From assembly GCA_044426045.1 (NCBI GenBank), contig JAWXUX010000019.1:1-25939 (forward strand): a DNA stretch of 25,939 bases. Reading direction: 5' to 3'. Of the stretch, positions 8,755 through 15,510 are shown in pieces. This DNA comes from JAWXUU01 sp044426045. Its GTDB lineage: Bacteria > Bacillota > Clostridia > Christensenellales > CAMQZB01. Numbering within the stretch: position 1 is the stretch's first letter; the number at the start of each line of letters is the position of its first letter. A program made the translations under genes and the position numbers. Below the pieces are notes generated by a model. That model was not told where the DNA came from. It saw only the letters and a list, made by a program, of their open reading frames with translations, and ran no database searches.

Positions 8755-10239
8755 ATGAAAGATCGTATATTTGACACGCGGGTGCAACTTTTGAAATACA
8801 AAGTTTTGAAAGAAGTTATCAACTGTGCCTACGACGAAAATTTCGACAATATATATGTCGACGCGCCAAAGAAGATTTTGCCAGGCCCGAAAAGTGAGCT
8901 TCGCTGTTGCATATATAAAGGCAGGGCTGTTTTGCAAGAGAGAATTTCCCTTGCGATGGGTGGCGACAAAAACCCAAACCACGTCATGGAAGTCATGGAT
9001 ATTGCGTGCGACGAATGTCCCGCACAAGGGCATTTTGTGACGGATCTTTGCCGTTCTTGCATATCCCACATGTGCATGGAATCTTGCCCACGCGATGCGA
9101 TATATATCAGCAAAAAAAACAAGGCGAAAATCGACAAAACGAAATGTATTGAATGTGGCAAATGCCAAAAAGCATGCCCTTATGGTGCGATCATGAACTC
9201 TGTTCGCCCTTGCGTTCGTGCCTGCAAAGTTGGCGCAATCGAAATGAACGAACAAGATAAAGCGGTTATCAATTATGACAAATGCGTGTCTTGCGGTCAG
9301 TGCGGATATAAGTGTCCCTTCGGAGCAATCGCTGATAAATCCTACGTTAAAGAGCTTGTTGGAATCTTGAAACACGCCGTTGCAAATGGCGAAAAAGTGT
9401 TCGCAGTTATCGCGCCTGCTATTGTTTCGCAGTTCAAGTATGCCAAAATTGGACAAATCATCACCGGCATGAAATACCTCGGTTTCCACGAAGTTGTTGA
9501 AGCCGCACTCGGCGCCGATATCGTTCTTGAAAAGGAAGTTCACGAGTTTGGCGAGCGTGAAATCATGACAACATCTTGTTGTCCGGCATATGTTTCACTT
9601 GTTGAAAAACACTTCCCAACCCTCAAGCATGTGATGAGCACATCTCGCTCGCCAATGCTTGAAACCGCACTTATAATAAAAGAAATGCACCCTGGTGCTA
9701 AAGTGGTTTTCATCGGCCCTTGCACCGCCAAAAAATACGAATTCAAACGTCCCGAACACGATGGTATCATCGATTGCGTTATCACCTTTGAAGAGCTTCA
9801 AGCATTCCTTGATGCAAGGCAAATCGACATTGCCGACCTTGAAGAAGGCAAACTTGACAACGCGTCATATTATGGCAGAATTTTTGCAAAATCAAGCGGT
9901 ATTGCCCAAGGTTTCAAGGATATCGCACAAAAGAACGGCGTGACAAAAGAAATCAAACCGCTGGTTTGCAACGGTCTTGAAGAAGCAAAAGTAGCGTTTT
10001 TAAAACTACGCGCGGGAAGGCTTGATGCCAACCTTGTTGAAGTTATGGCGTGCGAAGGCGGTTGCGTGAACGGATCTGCTTGCCTTCACCGAAACCCCAA
10101 ACGTGAACTCGACGTTGAAGTTTACGCCAAAAAAGCAAAAGAAAGCGACATTGATAAATCAGTCAGCCTTTACGAAACTGTCTACGGCAAAAAAATTGAA
10201 GACGAACACCACGAAAAACACAGCGAAACTTCCAAATAA
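8755..10239 (+). CDS. [FeFe] hydrogenase, group B (B1/B3) type
   Basis: A 494-residue iron-sulfur enzyme that reversibly reduces protons to H2, probably with ferredoxin as electron donor. The N-terminal part (to about residue 195) holds several cluster motifs: C99, C102, C107, C111; C131, C134, C137, C141; a pair C153/C157; and C177, C180, C183, C187. The H-cluster domain follows, with L1 TTSCCPAY (272-279), L2 GPCTAKKYE (321-329) and L3 EVMACEGGCVNG (429-440; ligands C433, C437). The L1 and L3 variants (SCCPAY rather than SCCPxW, no GGGQ after L3) match the TIGR04105-type group B enzymes. There is no thioredoxin-like or NuoF partner, so it is probably monomeric rather than electron-bifurcating. 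AAGGAG lies 9 nt before the ATG, so the start is firm. Confidence 0.9.
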   Translation: MKDRIFDTRVQLLKYKVLKEVINCAYDENFDNIYVDAPKKILPGPKSELRCCIYKGRAVLQERISLAMGGDKNPNHVMEVMDIACDECPAQGHFVTDLCRSCISHMCMESCPRDAIYISKKNKAKIDKTKCIECGKCQKACPYGAIMNSVRPCVRACKVGAIEMNEQDKAVINYDKCVSCGQCGYKCPFGAIADKSYVKELVGILKHAVANGEKVFAVIAPAIVSQFKYAKIGQIITGMKYLGFHEVVEAALGADIVLEKEVHEFGEREIMTTSCCPAYVSLVEKHFPTLKHVMSTSRSPMLETALIIKEMHPGAKVVFIGPCTAKKYEFKRPEHDGIIDCVITFEELQAFLDARQIDIADLEEGKLDNASYYGRIFAKSSGIAQGFKDIAQKNGVTKEIKPLVCNGLEEAKVAFLKLRAGRLDANLVEVMACEGGCVNGSACLHRNPKRELDVEVYAKKAKESDIDKSVSLYETVYGKKIEDEHHEKHSETSK

Positions 10240-10278
10240 TGCAGAAATAATGCAGAAATAATGTGAAAAGAACAAAAA

Positions 10279-10307
10279 TTGACAAAAAACAGATTTAATG
10301 ATATAAT
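10279..10307 (+). promoter_or_regulatory. Near-consensus SigA promoter of deoD
   Basis: A perfect TTGACA (10279-10284) and a perfect TATAAT (10302-10307) are separated by 17 nt. The -10 is also extended (TGA before TATAAT). The predicted leader is about 30 nt and contains AGGAG ahead of the ATG at 10344. Confidence 0.9.
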
Positions 10308-10343
10308 AAATTCACAATTCAAGAAAAACAATAGGAGTATATT

Positions 10344-11063
10344 ATGGAACACAAAAACATCCCAACACCTCACATCAACGCAAAATATGGCGACTTTGCA
10401 AAAACAGTTTTGATGCCGGGCGACCCACTTCGTGCAAAATTCATCGCCGACAACTTCCTTGAAGATGCCGTGCTTGTTAACAACGTTCGCGGAATTCAAG
10501 GCTACACTGGATATTATAACGGCAAACGTGTTTCTGTTATGGCAAGTGGTATGGGCATGCCTTCGATTGGCATTTATTCATACGAACTTTTCAATTTCTA
10601 CGGCGTGGAAAGTATTATCCGCGTTGGCAGTGCGGGTGGAATGGTTGAAAAAGTGAAACTTCGCGACCTCGTTATCGGGATTTCAGCTTCAACAAATTCT
10701 TCTTTCCAAACGCAATATCAATTCCCAGCTCATTATGCCCCAACAGGCGATTTTGAGCTCGCAATCAAAGCAAAAGAAGAAGCGGAAAAACTTGGCGTTA
10801 ACTGTCACGTTGGCAATATTTATTCTTCAGATATCTTCTACGACGGGTCAAACAGCGCAACAGAACTCGCTTCCCTTGGCTGTCTTGCAGTAGAAATGGA
10901 ATCAGCAGCACTTTACATGAACGCCGCCAAAGCGGGCAAAAAAGCACTGTGCATCTGCACAATCTCCGACCACATCTTCCGCGGTGAATCACTGCCAGCA
11001 GAAGACAGACAAACAAGTTTCACAGACATGATGAAAGTGGCACTGGAAATTGCGGAGAAATAA
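10344..11063 (+). CDS. deoD: Purine-nucleoside phosphorylase, DeoD type
   Basis: A 239-residue cytosolic hexameric-type enzyme that splits purine (deoxy)nucleosides with phosphate into base and (deoxy)ribose-1-phosphate for purine salvage. Family landmarks are TPHINA (H10, partner-subunit base of the active site), MPGDPLRA (23-31, phosphate loop, R30), RVGSAGG (R93 onward, phosphate binding), VEMES (183-187, ribose binding) and TISDH (206-210, catalytic Asp209). The length equals that of the E. coli protein. It has its own strong promoter and no operon partners. Downstream is a structured palindrome and a repeat element, with no clear terminator. Confidence 0.96.
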   Translation: MEHKNIPTPHINAKYGDFAKTVLMPGDPLRAKFIADNFLEDAVLVNNVRGIQGYTGYYNGKRVSVMASGMGMPSIGIYSYELFNFYGVESIIRVGSAGGMVEKVKLRDLVIGISASTNSSFQTQYQFPAHYAPTGDFELAIKAKEEAEKLGVNCHVGNIYSSDIFYDGSNSATELASLGCLAVEMESAALYMNAAKAGKKALCICTISDHIFRGESLPAEDRQTSFTDMMKVALEIAEK

Positions 11064-11065
11064 AA

Positions 11066-11130
11066 TCGCGAGTTGCACACTGCACGCATGTGCAGTGATG
11101 GTTAGGCATGCAATATGCAACGCAATTGCG
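11066..11130. repeat. Palindromic segment after deoD
   Basis: An 8-bp perfect stem, CACTGCAC (11078-11085) with GTGCAGTG (11090-11097) and loop GCAT, sits inside weaker outer arms (TCGCGAGTTGC near 11066 against GCAATTGCGA near 11121). No T-tract follows, so it is not a clear intrinsic terminator. It abuts the heptamer element starting at 11131. Confidence 0.5.
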
Positions 11131-11332
11131 AGGTGAAAGGTGAAAGGTGAAAGGTGAAAGGTGTGGTAGGCACTACGCTAACGCTCCGTGCACCTCAAAT
11201 TGAATAGAAAACTACAATAGCTACAAACAATTCAAGTTGTTTGTAGCTATCTTAATTTTAAAATATAGAAAGCACAAGGCGAAGCCGCGTGCATTACCAC
11301 ACCTTTCACCTTTCACCTTTCACCTTTCACCT
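11131..11332. mobile_element. Non-coding heptamer-bounded element, copy 3
   Basis: A 202-bp copy with two intact ends: A(GGTGAAA)4GGTGTGGTA at 11131-11168 and TACCACACC(TTTCACC)4T at 11295-11332. Subterminal GCAC/GTGC hairpins are present on both sides. The centre differs from other copies: a 13-bp perfect stem (TAGCTACAAACAA with TTGTTTGTAGCTA, loop TTCAAG, about 11219-11250) replaces the AGGAACGT palindrome. It lies in the convergent gap between deoD and HU. It is followed by the palindrome AAACGCATTTGCGTTT and about 120 nt in which I see nothing. Confidence 0.85.
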
Positions 11333-11470
11333 AAACGCATTTGCGTTTAAAATCAGAAATTTCACAAAAGAATTAAAGCGTACTTCCGCCCTACTTTTAC
11401 CTTAAAAAAAAGCGTCACAAACCCCACCGCTCCCCCTCACCAAAAAAGCGTGCAACCATCCCTTTTCCCC

Positions 11471-11500
11471 AAAAAAAAACTCAGCTTTCGCTGAGTTGTT
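11471..11500 (-). terminator. Intrinsic terminator of the HU gene
   Basis: An 8-bp stem, AACTCAGC (11478-11485) with GCTGAGTT (11490-11497), has a 4-nt loop. On the minus strand it is followed by a run of nine T (plus-strand A run 11471-11479). It lies a few nt beyond the HU stop codon. The other side is also T-rich, so it may work in both directions. Confidence 0.9.
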
Positions 11501-11504
11501 TTTA

Positions 11505-11777
11505 TTAGTTGAAAAGTTCTTTATAAGCTTTTCCGAATTTCACTGCTGGAGCTTTTGAAGCTGGAATAGTGATTTTTGCTTTAGTTGCTGGGTTGATACC
11601 TTCTCTTTCTGCTTTTTCTTTCAATTCGATTGTAGCAAAACCAGTGAGTTGGATTTTTTCACCTTTTTTCAAAGTTTCTTCGATAACTTCCAAAAGTGCG
11701 CCGTAGCAAGCATCTGCATCTTTAACTTTCAAGCCAGCTTTTTCGCTTAGTGCTTTAATAAATTCAGTTTTATTCAT
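11505..11777 (-). CDS. HU family DNA-binding protein
   Basis: A 90-residue histone-like nucleoid protein that bends and compacts DNA as a dimer. It has the standard opening MNKTEFIKALSEKAGL, the GFATIELKEK beta-arm base and INPATKAKITIPASKAPAVKFGKAYKE in the DNA-embracing arm and C-terminal helix. One change is seen: the canonical GFG(T/S)F in the core is GFATIE here. The length is normal. AAGGAGG lies 10 nt before the ATG. It is monocistronic, with its own promoter and terminator. Confidence 0.96.
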   Translation of the reverse strand: MNKTEFIKALSEKAGLKVKDADACYGALLEVIEETLKKGEKIQLTGFATIELKEKAEREGINPATKAKITIPASKAPAVKFGKAYKELFN

Positions 11778-11828
11778 TGTTTAAATTCCTCCTTAATTTG
11801 GGATATTTCACCCATTTGAGCTATTTAT

Positions 11829-11857
11829 ATAATAACATAAATCATTGTAAAAATCAA
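11829..11857 (-). promoter_or_regulatory. SigA promoter of the HU gene
   Basis: On the minus strand TTGATT (11852-11857) and TATTAT (11829-11834) are separated by 17 nt, giving a leader of about 45 nt that contains AAGGAGG. Confidence 0.7.
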
Positions 11858-11896
11858 TAAAAATCACCATAAAATGGGGTTTTTATCGCAATATTA

Positions 11897-12022
11897 ACGA
11901 TTTTTGTTACGTTTTTCATTCTTTATTTTGCCGATATTGATATATATGATTGAACCCACAAAAACGCCGATAATCGCATGCCCGCCTGCCGTTGGGATTG
12001 CAAAAGATTGGCAACCTGTTTT
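11897..12022 (-). other. In-frame extension beyond the recR UAG stop (possible decayed or readthrough ORF)
   Basis: Directly after the recR TAG, the same frame stays open for 42 codons to a TAA near 11897. It would encode KTGCQSFAIPTAGG, then a hydrophobic stretch (HAIIGVFVGSIIYINIG) and a basic tail. No ATG and no suitable alternative start or ribosome binding site are visible. It may be a remnant of a small membrane protein gene, or chance. In Bacillus small genes (yaaL, bofA) follow recR, but I cannot match this to them. Confidence 0.25.
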
Positions 12023-12601
12023 CTAGAATTCCCGTCTATCAGAAAACGCACGTTGAAGTGTGATTTGGTCGGCATATTCAATATCCTGACCTATTGAGAT
12101 ACCTTGCGAAATGCGCGTGACTTTTATGCCAAGCGGTTTCAAAAGTTTCGCAATATAAACCCCCGTCGCATCCCCTTCGACATCTGAAGGCAGTGCCAAA
12201 ATAACCTCGCTGGCTTCAACCGCTCTAGAAAGAAGCTCACGAATTTTCAAATCGTCGGGCGCAATATTTTTCAGTGGCGAAATCGTGCCAAAAAGCACGT
12301 GATATCGAAACCCGAAACTACCCATGTTTTCAATCGCCATGATATCTTTTGGATCTTTCACAACGCAAATAACATCTTCGGCGCGATTTTCACAAATCGA
12401 GCAAATATTCCCTTCACAAAAATTGCCACAAATCTCGCAGTGCGAAACGTTTTCTTTCACATCAGAAAGTGCAAAAATCAAACTTTCAACATCGGATTTA
12501 TCCATTTCCACCACTCTGTAAGCAAACCTGAGCGCAGTTCTTTTGCCAACCCCGGGAAGCTTAGAAAATTCATTGGCAAGTTTTTGGATAGAAAGTTCCA
12601 T
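12023..12601 (-). CDS. recR: Recombination mediator RecR
   Basis: A 192-residue DNA repair protein that works with RecF and RecO to load RecA at gaps. It has an N-terminal helix-hairpin-helix (LPGVGKRTALRFA, residues 15-27), a C4 zinc finger (C55, C58, C67, C70), a Toprim domain (ICVVKDPKDIMAIE from about 78; LALPSDVEGDATGVYIA, 135-151) and the C-terminal ATP-binding-like motif IEYADQITLQRAFSDR. The usual GLPVGGDLEYAD is here QGISIGQDIEYAD, a modest divergence. Its ATG shares an A with the ybaB stop (TGATG), so the two genes are translationally coupled. Confidence 0.96.
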   Translation of the reverse strand: MELSIQKLANEFSKLPGVGKRTALRFAYRVVEMDKSDVESLIFALSDVKENVSHCEICGNFCEGNICSICENRAEDVICVVKDPKDIMAIENMGSFGFRYHVLFGTISPLKNIAPDDLKIRELLSRAVEASEVILALPSDVEGDATGVYIAKLLKPLGIKVTRISQGISIGQDIEYADQITLQRAFSDRREF

Positions 12602-12933
12602 CAGAACATTCCACCTGGAACTTGTGGCATCAATTCTTCTTTAAGCGCGTCAGCTTTCGCTTTTGCTTCGTTATATGCCGCGATGATAAGATCTTCCAAA
12701 AGTTCTGGATCTTCTGGATCAACAACACTTGGGTCAAGCTTCAAAGCAATCAAATCTTTATTGCCATTGATTGTCACAACGCAAGCACCACTACCACTTT
12801 CACCAGTCAGCTCGGTTGCTTCTATTTCTTCTTGCGCTTTCATTGCGTCTTCTTGCATTTTTTGCGCTTGTTTCATAAGTTGTTGCATGTTTGGCATTCC
12901 ACCGCCAAAACCTCTGCCATAATTCTTTGCCAT
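12601..12933 (-). CDS. YbaB/EbfC nucleoid-associated protein
   Basis: A 110-residue DNA-binding homodimer of the YbaB/EbfC family, conserved between dnaX and recR in most bacteria. The core NMQQLMKQAQKMQEDAMKAQEEIE helix is followed by the beta-sheet segment (GACVVTINGNKDLIALKLDPSVVDPEDPELLEDLIIAAYNEA) and the helical, Met/Pro-rich end. AAAGGAG precedes the ATG at 12933. It starts 19 nt after the dnaX C-terminal frame stops, and ends overlapping recR. Confidence 0.95.
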   Translation of the reverse strand: MAKNYGRGFGGGMPNMQQLMKQAQKMQEDAMKAQEEIEATELTGESGSGACVVTINGNKDLIALKLDPSVVDPEDPELLEDLIIAAYNEAKAKADALKEELMPQVPGGMF

Positions 12934-12952
12934 AATATTTTCTCCTTTATTG

Positions 12953-13722
12953 CTATTTTGTTAAAGACGTCACCATTTTCACGTAGTCTTCCCCAAAATA
13001 TTTCTTTATTTTATCAACTTCCACTTGCGTGCTCGCCGTGAAAGTTTCTATCGCAATTATTTTAATCTTGAATCCGCATGCGTATTTTTCAATCTTTTCC
13101 ACATTGTTTTCAAGTATTCCCGCAAGATTAGCCATCACACGGATTTCGCAAACATCTTTTTCACACTTGAAGTCAAGTTTCACCATCATTGAAAACAGCA
13201 TACGCTCATTTTCACTGTCAAGTCCCCTTGCAACCTGCTTTTTTACCGCCATTCCCGCTTTGAATGGGTTGTTTTTCGCTTGCTCCCAGATGTTATCCAC
13301 AGTGATTGTGGATAACTTTTCAGTTTTCCACAATGGGTCAGCTTCCTCGTGTCCCACTTGCTCATTTTTTTCGGAAAAAGTCGAGTTTCCCCTTTGTTTA
13401 TCGCGGTTTTCCATTGTGGATAAGTCCGCTTTCAAGGCGGAAATCTCCTCTTTCAAAACAGCTTTCGTCCCATCTTCACGCCTTTGATTATCAGCATTTG
13501 CAGTACTTTTTCCACCGATTTTATCCACCGCCGTGAAGTTATCCACAACACTTTTATTCGTGGCGTGTCCCGCACGTTGATTTTCCCCATTATTTAAGCG
13601 ATTTATACTAGTACTTGATTGTATATCAGCATTGCCTGGGAGACGATTGTGGAAAACTGCTTGAGTTATCCACATTTTCATTGTGGATAACTTTTTCAAG
13701 TTTTTCCACGCGTTTTATAAGG
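12953..13722 (-). pseudogene. dnaX: DnaX C-terminal part in the second reading frame (tau linker and domain V)
   Basis: This frame is open from just after a TAA near 13722 to the TAG at 12953. It carries the C-terminal half of DnaX: a low-complexity linker (Asn-, Glu- and Lys-rich, with repeated LST and VDN/VDK tripeptides encoded by DnaA boxes), then the conserved C-terminal domain (ENERMLFSMMVKLDFKCE... to ...KKYFGEDYVKMVTSLTK). It has no plausible start of its own: the first candidate is TTG at 13699 without a ribosome binding site. It overlaps the N-terminal frame by about 95 nt. Joining the two frames needs a +1 (or -2) shift and gives about 617 residues, close to the usual size of a full-length DnaX. 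It may be programmed recoding, a sequencing error, or a real frameshift; I mark it as broken only because a single frame is lacking. Confidence 0.7.
13293..13690. promoter_or_regulatory. Cluster of six perfect DnaA boxes inside dnaX
   Basis: Perfect TTATCCACA boxes lie at 13293-13301 (+), 13307-13315 (-), 13415-13423 (-), 13539-13547 (+), 13666-13674 (+) and 13682-13690 (-). Two pairs are inverted, with 5- and 7-nt spacing. Near matches are TTATCCACC at 13521-13529, TTTTCCACA at 13324-13332, TGTGGAAAA at 13648-13656 and TTTTCCACG at 13702-13710. For random sequence, about 0.003 perfect boxes are expected in 400 bp. The cluster falls in the poorly conserved DnaX linker, where protein constraint is low. 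Confidence 0.85.
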
Positions 13723-14804
13723 TCTTGCAATGTGATTTTATTGCTAGTCGCAAAAACCGCCATTTCAAACAATATTCTTGGATTTTGTGAGTATCTGTAT
13801 TTATTTTCAGCTTCAACGAAGATTTCAAGCGTTCCCGCGATTTGTTCTGAGGTTAAAACACCGCAGATGTTTTTCATTCTCGCAAACTCTTCTTCCGCCT
13901 TTCTGTCTTGATTTTCACCCGTGATTTTGCACCACAACAGCTCACGAAGGAATGTGATGAGATCCTTTGTTATCATGCCCGTTGTTTTGCCTTCTTTTAA
14001 AAGTCTTTGGAAAATTTCAAGTGCTTTTTCGTTATTTTTCAAAAGTATGCACTGGCTAAGGTTAAAAATGCTGTCAAAAACAGTGCCACCAAGCACGCTT
14101 TCGACGTCGGCTTTTGTAAGCTCGCCATCAGTTATTCCCATCGCAAGATCGGCAACAGAAAGTGCGTCACGCATCGAACCATCACCCGCTTTTGCAAGCG
14201 CATATATCGCATCGCTTGTCGCTTTGAACCCAACCTTATTGTAAAGATTGGCAATGTGACTCGCGATTTGGTTTGTTTCAAGAAGTCTGAAATCAAATCT
14301 CATGCAACGAGATAAAATCGTTGCGGGAAGTTTTTGCACTTCCGTTGTCGCAAGCACGAAAATCACATATTCAGGCGGTTCTTCCAACGTTTTTAAAAGA
14401 GCGTTGAAAGCTGAAGCCGAAAGCATGTGCACCTCGTCGATGATATAGACTTTATATCTCGCAAACGTAGGCGCAAGTTGCGTTTTTTCCTTCAAATCAC
14501 GCACCTCTTCAACCCTGTTGTTTGAAGCCGCGTCGATTTCAATGATGTCGATATTGTCAAGGTTTTCACGGCAAATTTCGCAACTTCCACAAGGCGAACC
14601 GTTCACGCTTGCCGTGCAGTTCACCGCGCGTGCAAAAATCTTGGCAAAAGACGTCTTGCCCGTGCCACGAGGGCCGGTGAAAAGATACGCATGACCAATC
14701 CTTCCCGCTTTTATTTGGTTTTTCAATATTGTGGAAATGTGTTCCTGCCCCACAACCTCTTCAAAAGTCGTCGGTCTGAATTTCCTGTATAAAGCTAAAT
14801 ACAT
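13626..14804 (-). CDS. dnaX: DNA polymerase III clamp-loader subunit DnaX, N-terminal frame (gamma-like)
   Basis: A 392-residue product containing the AAA+ motor of the clamp loader, which opens and loads the beta clamp. It shows Walker A GPRGTGKT (44-51), the four-Cys zinc module (C63, C72, C75, C78), Walker B IIDEVH (121-126), sensor 1 (LATTE, 151-155) and the SRC arginine-finger motif (165-167), and then domain III to about residue 360. It ends early at TGA (13626) within the linker; the rest of the protein continues in another frame (12953-13722). Alone it resembles the short gamma form made by recoding in some bacteria. GGAGGG precedes the ATG. It heads the dnaX-ybaB-recR cluster. Confidence 0.93.
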   Translation of the reverse strand: MYLALYRKFRPTTFEEVVGQEHISTILKNQIKAGRIGHAYLFTGPRGTGKTSFAKIFARAVNCTASVNGSPCGSCEICRENLDNIDIIEIDAASNNRVEEVRDLKEKTQLAPTFARYKVYIIDEVHMLSASAFNALLKTLEEPPEYVIFVLATTEVQKLPATILSRCMRFDFRLLETNQIASHIANLYNKVGFKATSDAIYALAKAGDGSMRDALSVADLAMGITDGELTKADVESVLGGTVFDSIFNLSQCILLKNNEKALEIFQRLLKEGKTTGMITKDLITFLRELLWCKITGENQDRKAEEEFARMKNICGVLTSEQIAGTLEIFVEAENKYRYSQNPRILFEMAVFATSNKITLQDLIKRVEKLEKVIHNENVDNSSSFPQSSPRQC

Positions 14805-14882
14805 GCGTCCCCTCCCTTATTGTATCAACATCTTCAATGCAAACAATATTATATCCACATCTACAATATAAACAAATTGCTA

Positions 14883-14949
14883 GCACGCGTGAGCCCCGCT
14901 CACAAGTGCCAATCCACAATTTTTAATTTTTAATTTTTAATTTTTAATT
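14883..14949. repeat. Half-element of a second heptamer family, (TTTTTAA)4
   Basis: A hairpin closed by GCAC (14883-14886) and GTGC, with inner stem GTGAGC/GCTCAC, is followed by CAATCCACAA and exactly four TTTTTAA units (14920-14947). This matches the TTTCACC elements part for part (GCAC hairpin, xxCCACAxx, four heptamers) with a different heptamer. Upstream, AATATAAACAAATTG resembles the ATATAATTGAAA that precedes the hairpin in those elements. I see no matching left end. Confidence 0.65.
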
Positions 14950-14966
14950 GAACGAAGTTTTTAATT

Positions 14967-14987
14967 GTAAAAATCTCCGATTTTTAC
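14967..14987 (-). terminator. Stop-codon-embedded hairpin of sigH
   Basis: A perfect 9-bp stem, GTAAAAATC with GATTTTTAC and a 3-nt loop (TCC on plus, GGA on minus), contains the sigH stop codon (14984-14986) in one arm. The same design, one bp longer, ends pyk (18170-18192). The A/T-only outer arms end in T5 on the minus strand. It could act as a weak terminator; it might instead be part of a repeat junction. Confidence 0.45.
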
Positions 14988-15499
14988 ACAAGGCTTTCCG
15001 CGATTTTCTTTTTTGCTCTTGCGAGTGCGTTATCCACGCTCTTTTTTGGGATATCGCAAGCCTTTGCTATCTCGTCATACGACAAATTTTTCAAGAATAA
15101 ATCGATAACCTCGAATTCTTTTGGCGAAAGCAAGTCTTCAATCCGCCTTCTGAAAAGCGACATTTCCTCTTTCAAGATATACTGCTCTTCCACCGAAACC
15201 TCGCTTGCAATATCGTGTTGATCATCAAGATTGCACGCCTCCGAAAGCACCCTTTGCCCCTTCGATAAGCTGTGCTTAACCACGTTTTTAAGCCGTGACG
15301 ATACGCAAATATAAGCATAAGTCTGAAACGAACTCTTCGATTCATCATAAGAAAATATACTGCCATAAAGCGCTATCATCCCTTCCTGTATCAAATCCTC
15401 AATGTCGCCACCCTGAATATAATACCCCTTCGCAAGCTTCAAAACAAGCGGCTTATACTGCGTGAGCACCTCTTCAATTTTAGCCTGTGAATATTCCAT
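14984..15499 (-). CDS. sigH: RNA polymerase sigma factor, SigH (Spo0H)-like
   Basis: A 171-residue sigma-70-family factor. Region 2 is clear (YKPLVLKLAKGYYIQGGDIEDLIQEGM..., with the core-binding DLIQEG motif and the FQTYAYICV -10-binding helix). A short linker and region 4 helix-turn-helix (LSPKEFEVIDLFLKNLSYDEIAKACDIPKKSVDNAL) follow. The position downstream of mrnC, thyX and rlmB matches sigH, the stationary-phase and early sporulation sigma of Firmicutes. The ATG at 15499 was chosen because AGAGG lies just upstream; the frame's extension to 15535 runs into a repeat. The usual yacP gene between rlmB and sigH is missing, and an inverted-repeat element sits there instead, starting 12 nt upstream of the start codon. 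Confidence 0.8.
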   Translation of the reverse strand: MEYSQAKIEEVLTQYKPLVLKLAKGYYIQGGDIEDLIQEGMIALYGSIFSYDESKSSFQTYAYICVSSRLKNVVKHSLSKGQRVLSEACNLDDQHDIASEVSVEEQYILKEEMSLFRRRIEDLLSPKEFEVIDLFLKNLSYDEIAKACDIPKKSVDNALARAKKKIAESLV

Positions 15500-15510
15500 A
15501 GCACCTCTTA

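Noticed and set aside
8749..9543. A 264-codon open frame antisense to the group B hydrogenase
   Set aside because: It mirrors a strongly conserved gene, has no family features and no ribosome binding site, and arises from codon bias.
13293..13690. Calling the DnaA-box cluster the chromosomal origin oriC
   Set aside because: It lies inside a gene; dnaA, dnaN and an obvious AT-rich unwinding region are not beside it; genes to its right run toward it on the minus strand. It is kept as a DnaA-binding cluster only.
14805..14983. An SRP (4.5S/6S-like) RNA gene or tRNA upstream of dnaX, as in other Firmicutes
   Set aside because: No GGAAGGAAGCA-type SRP core and no cloverleaf found in this gap; it holds a heptamer half-element.
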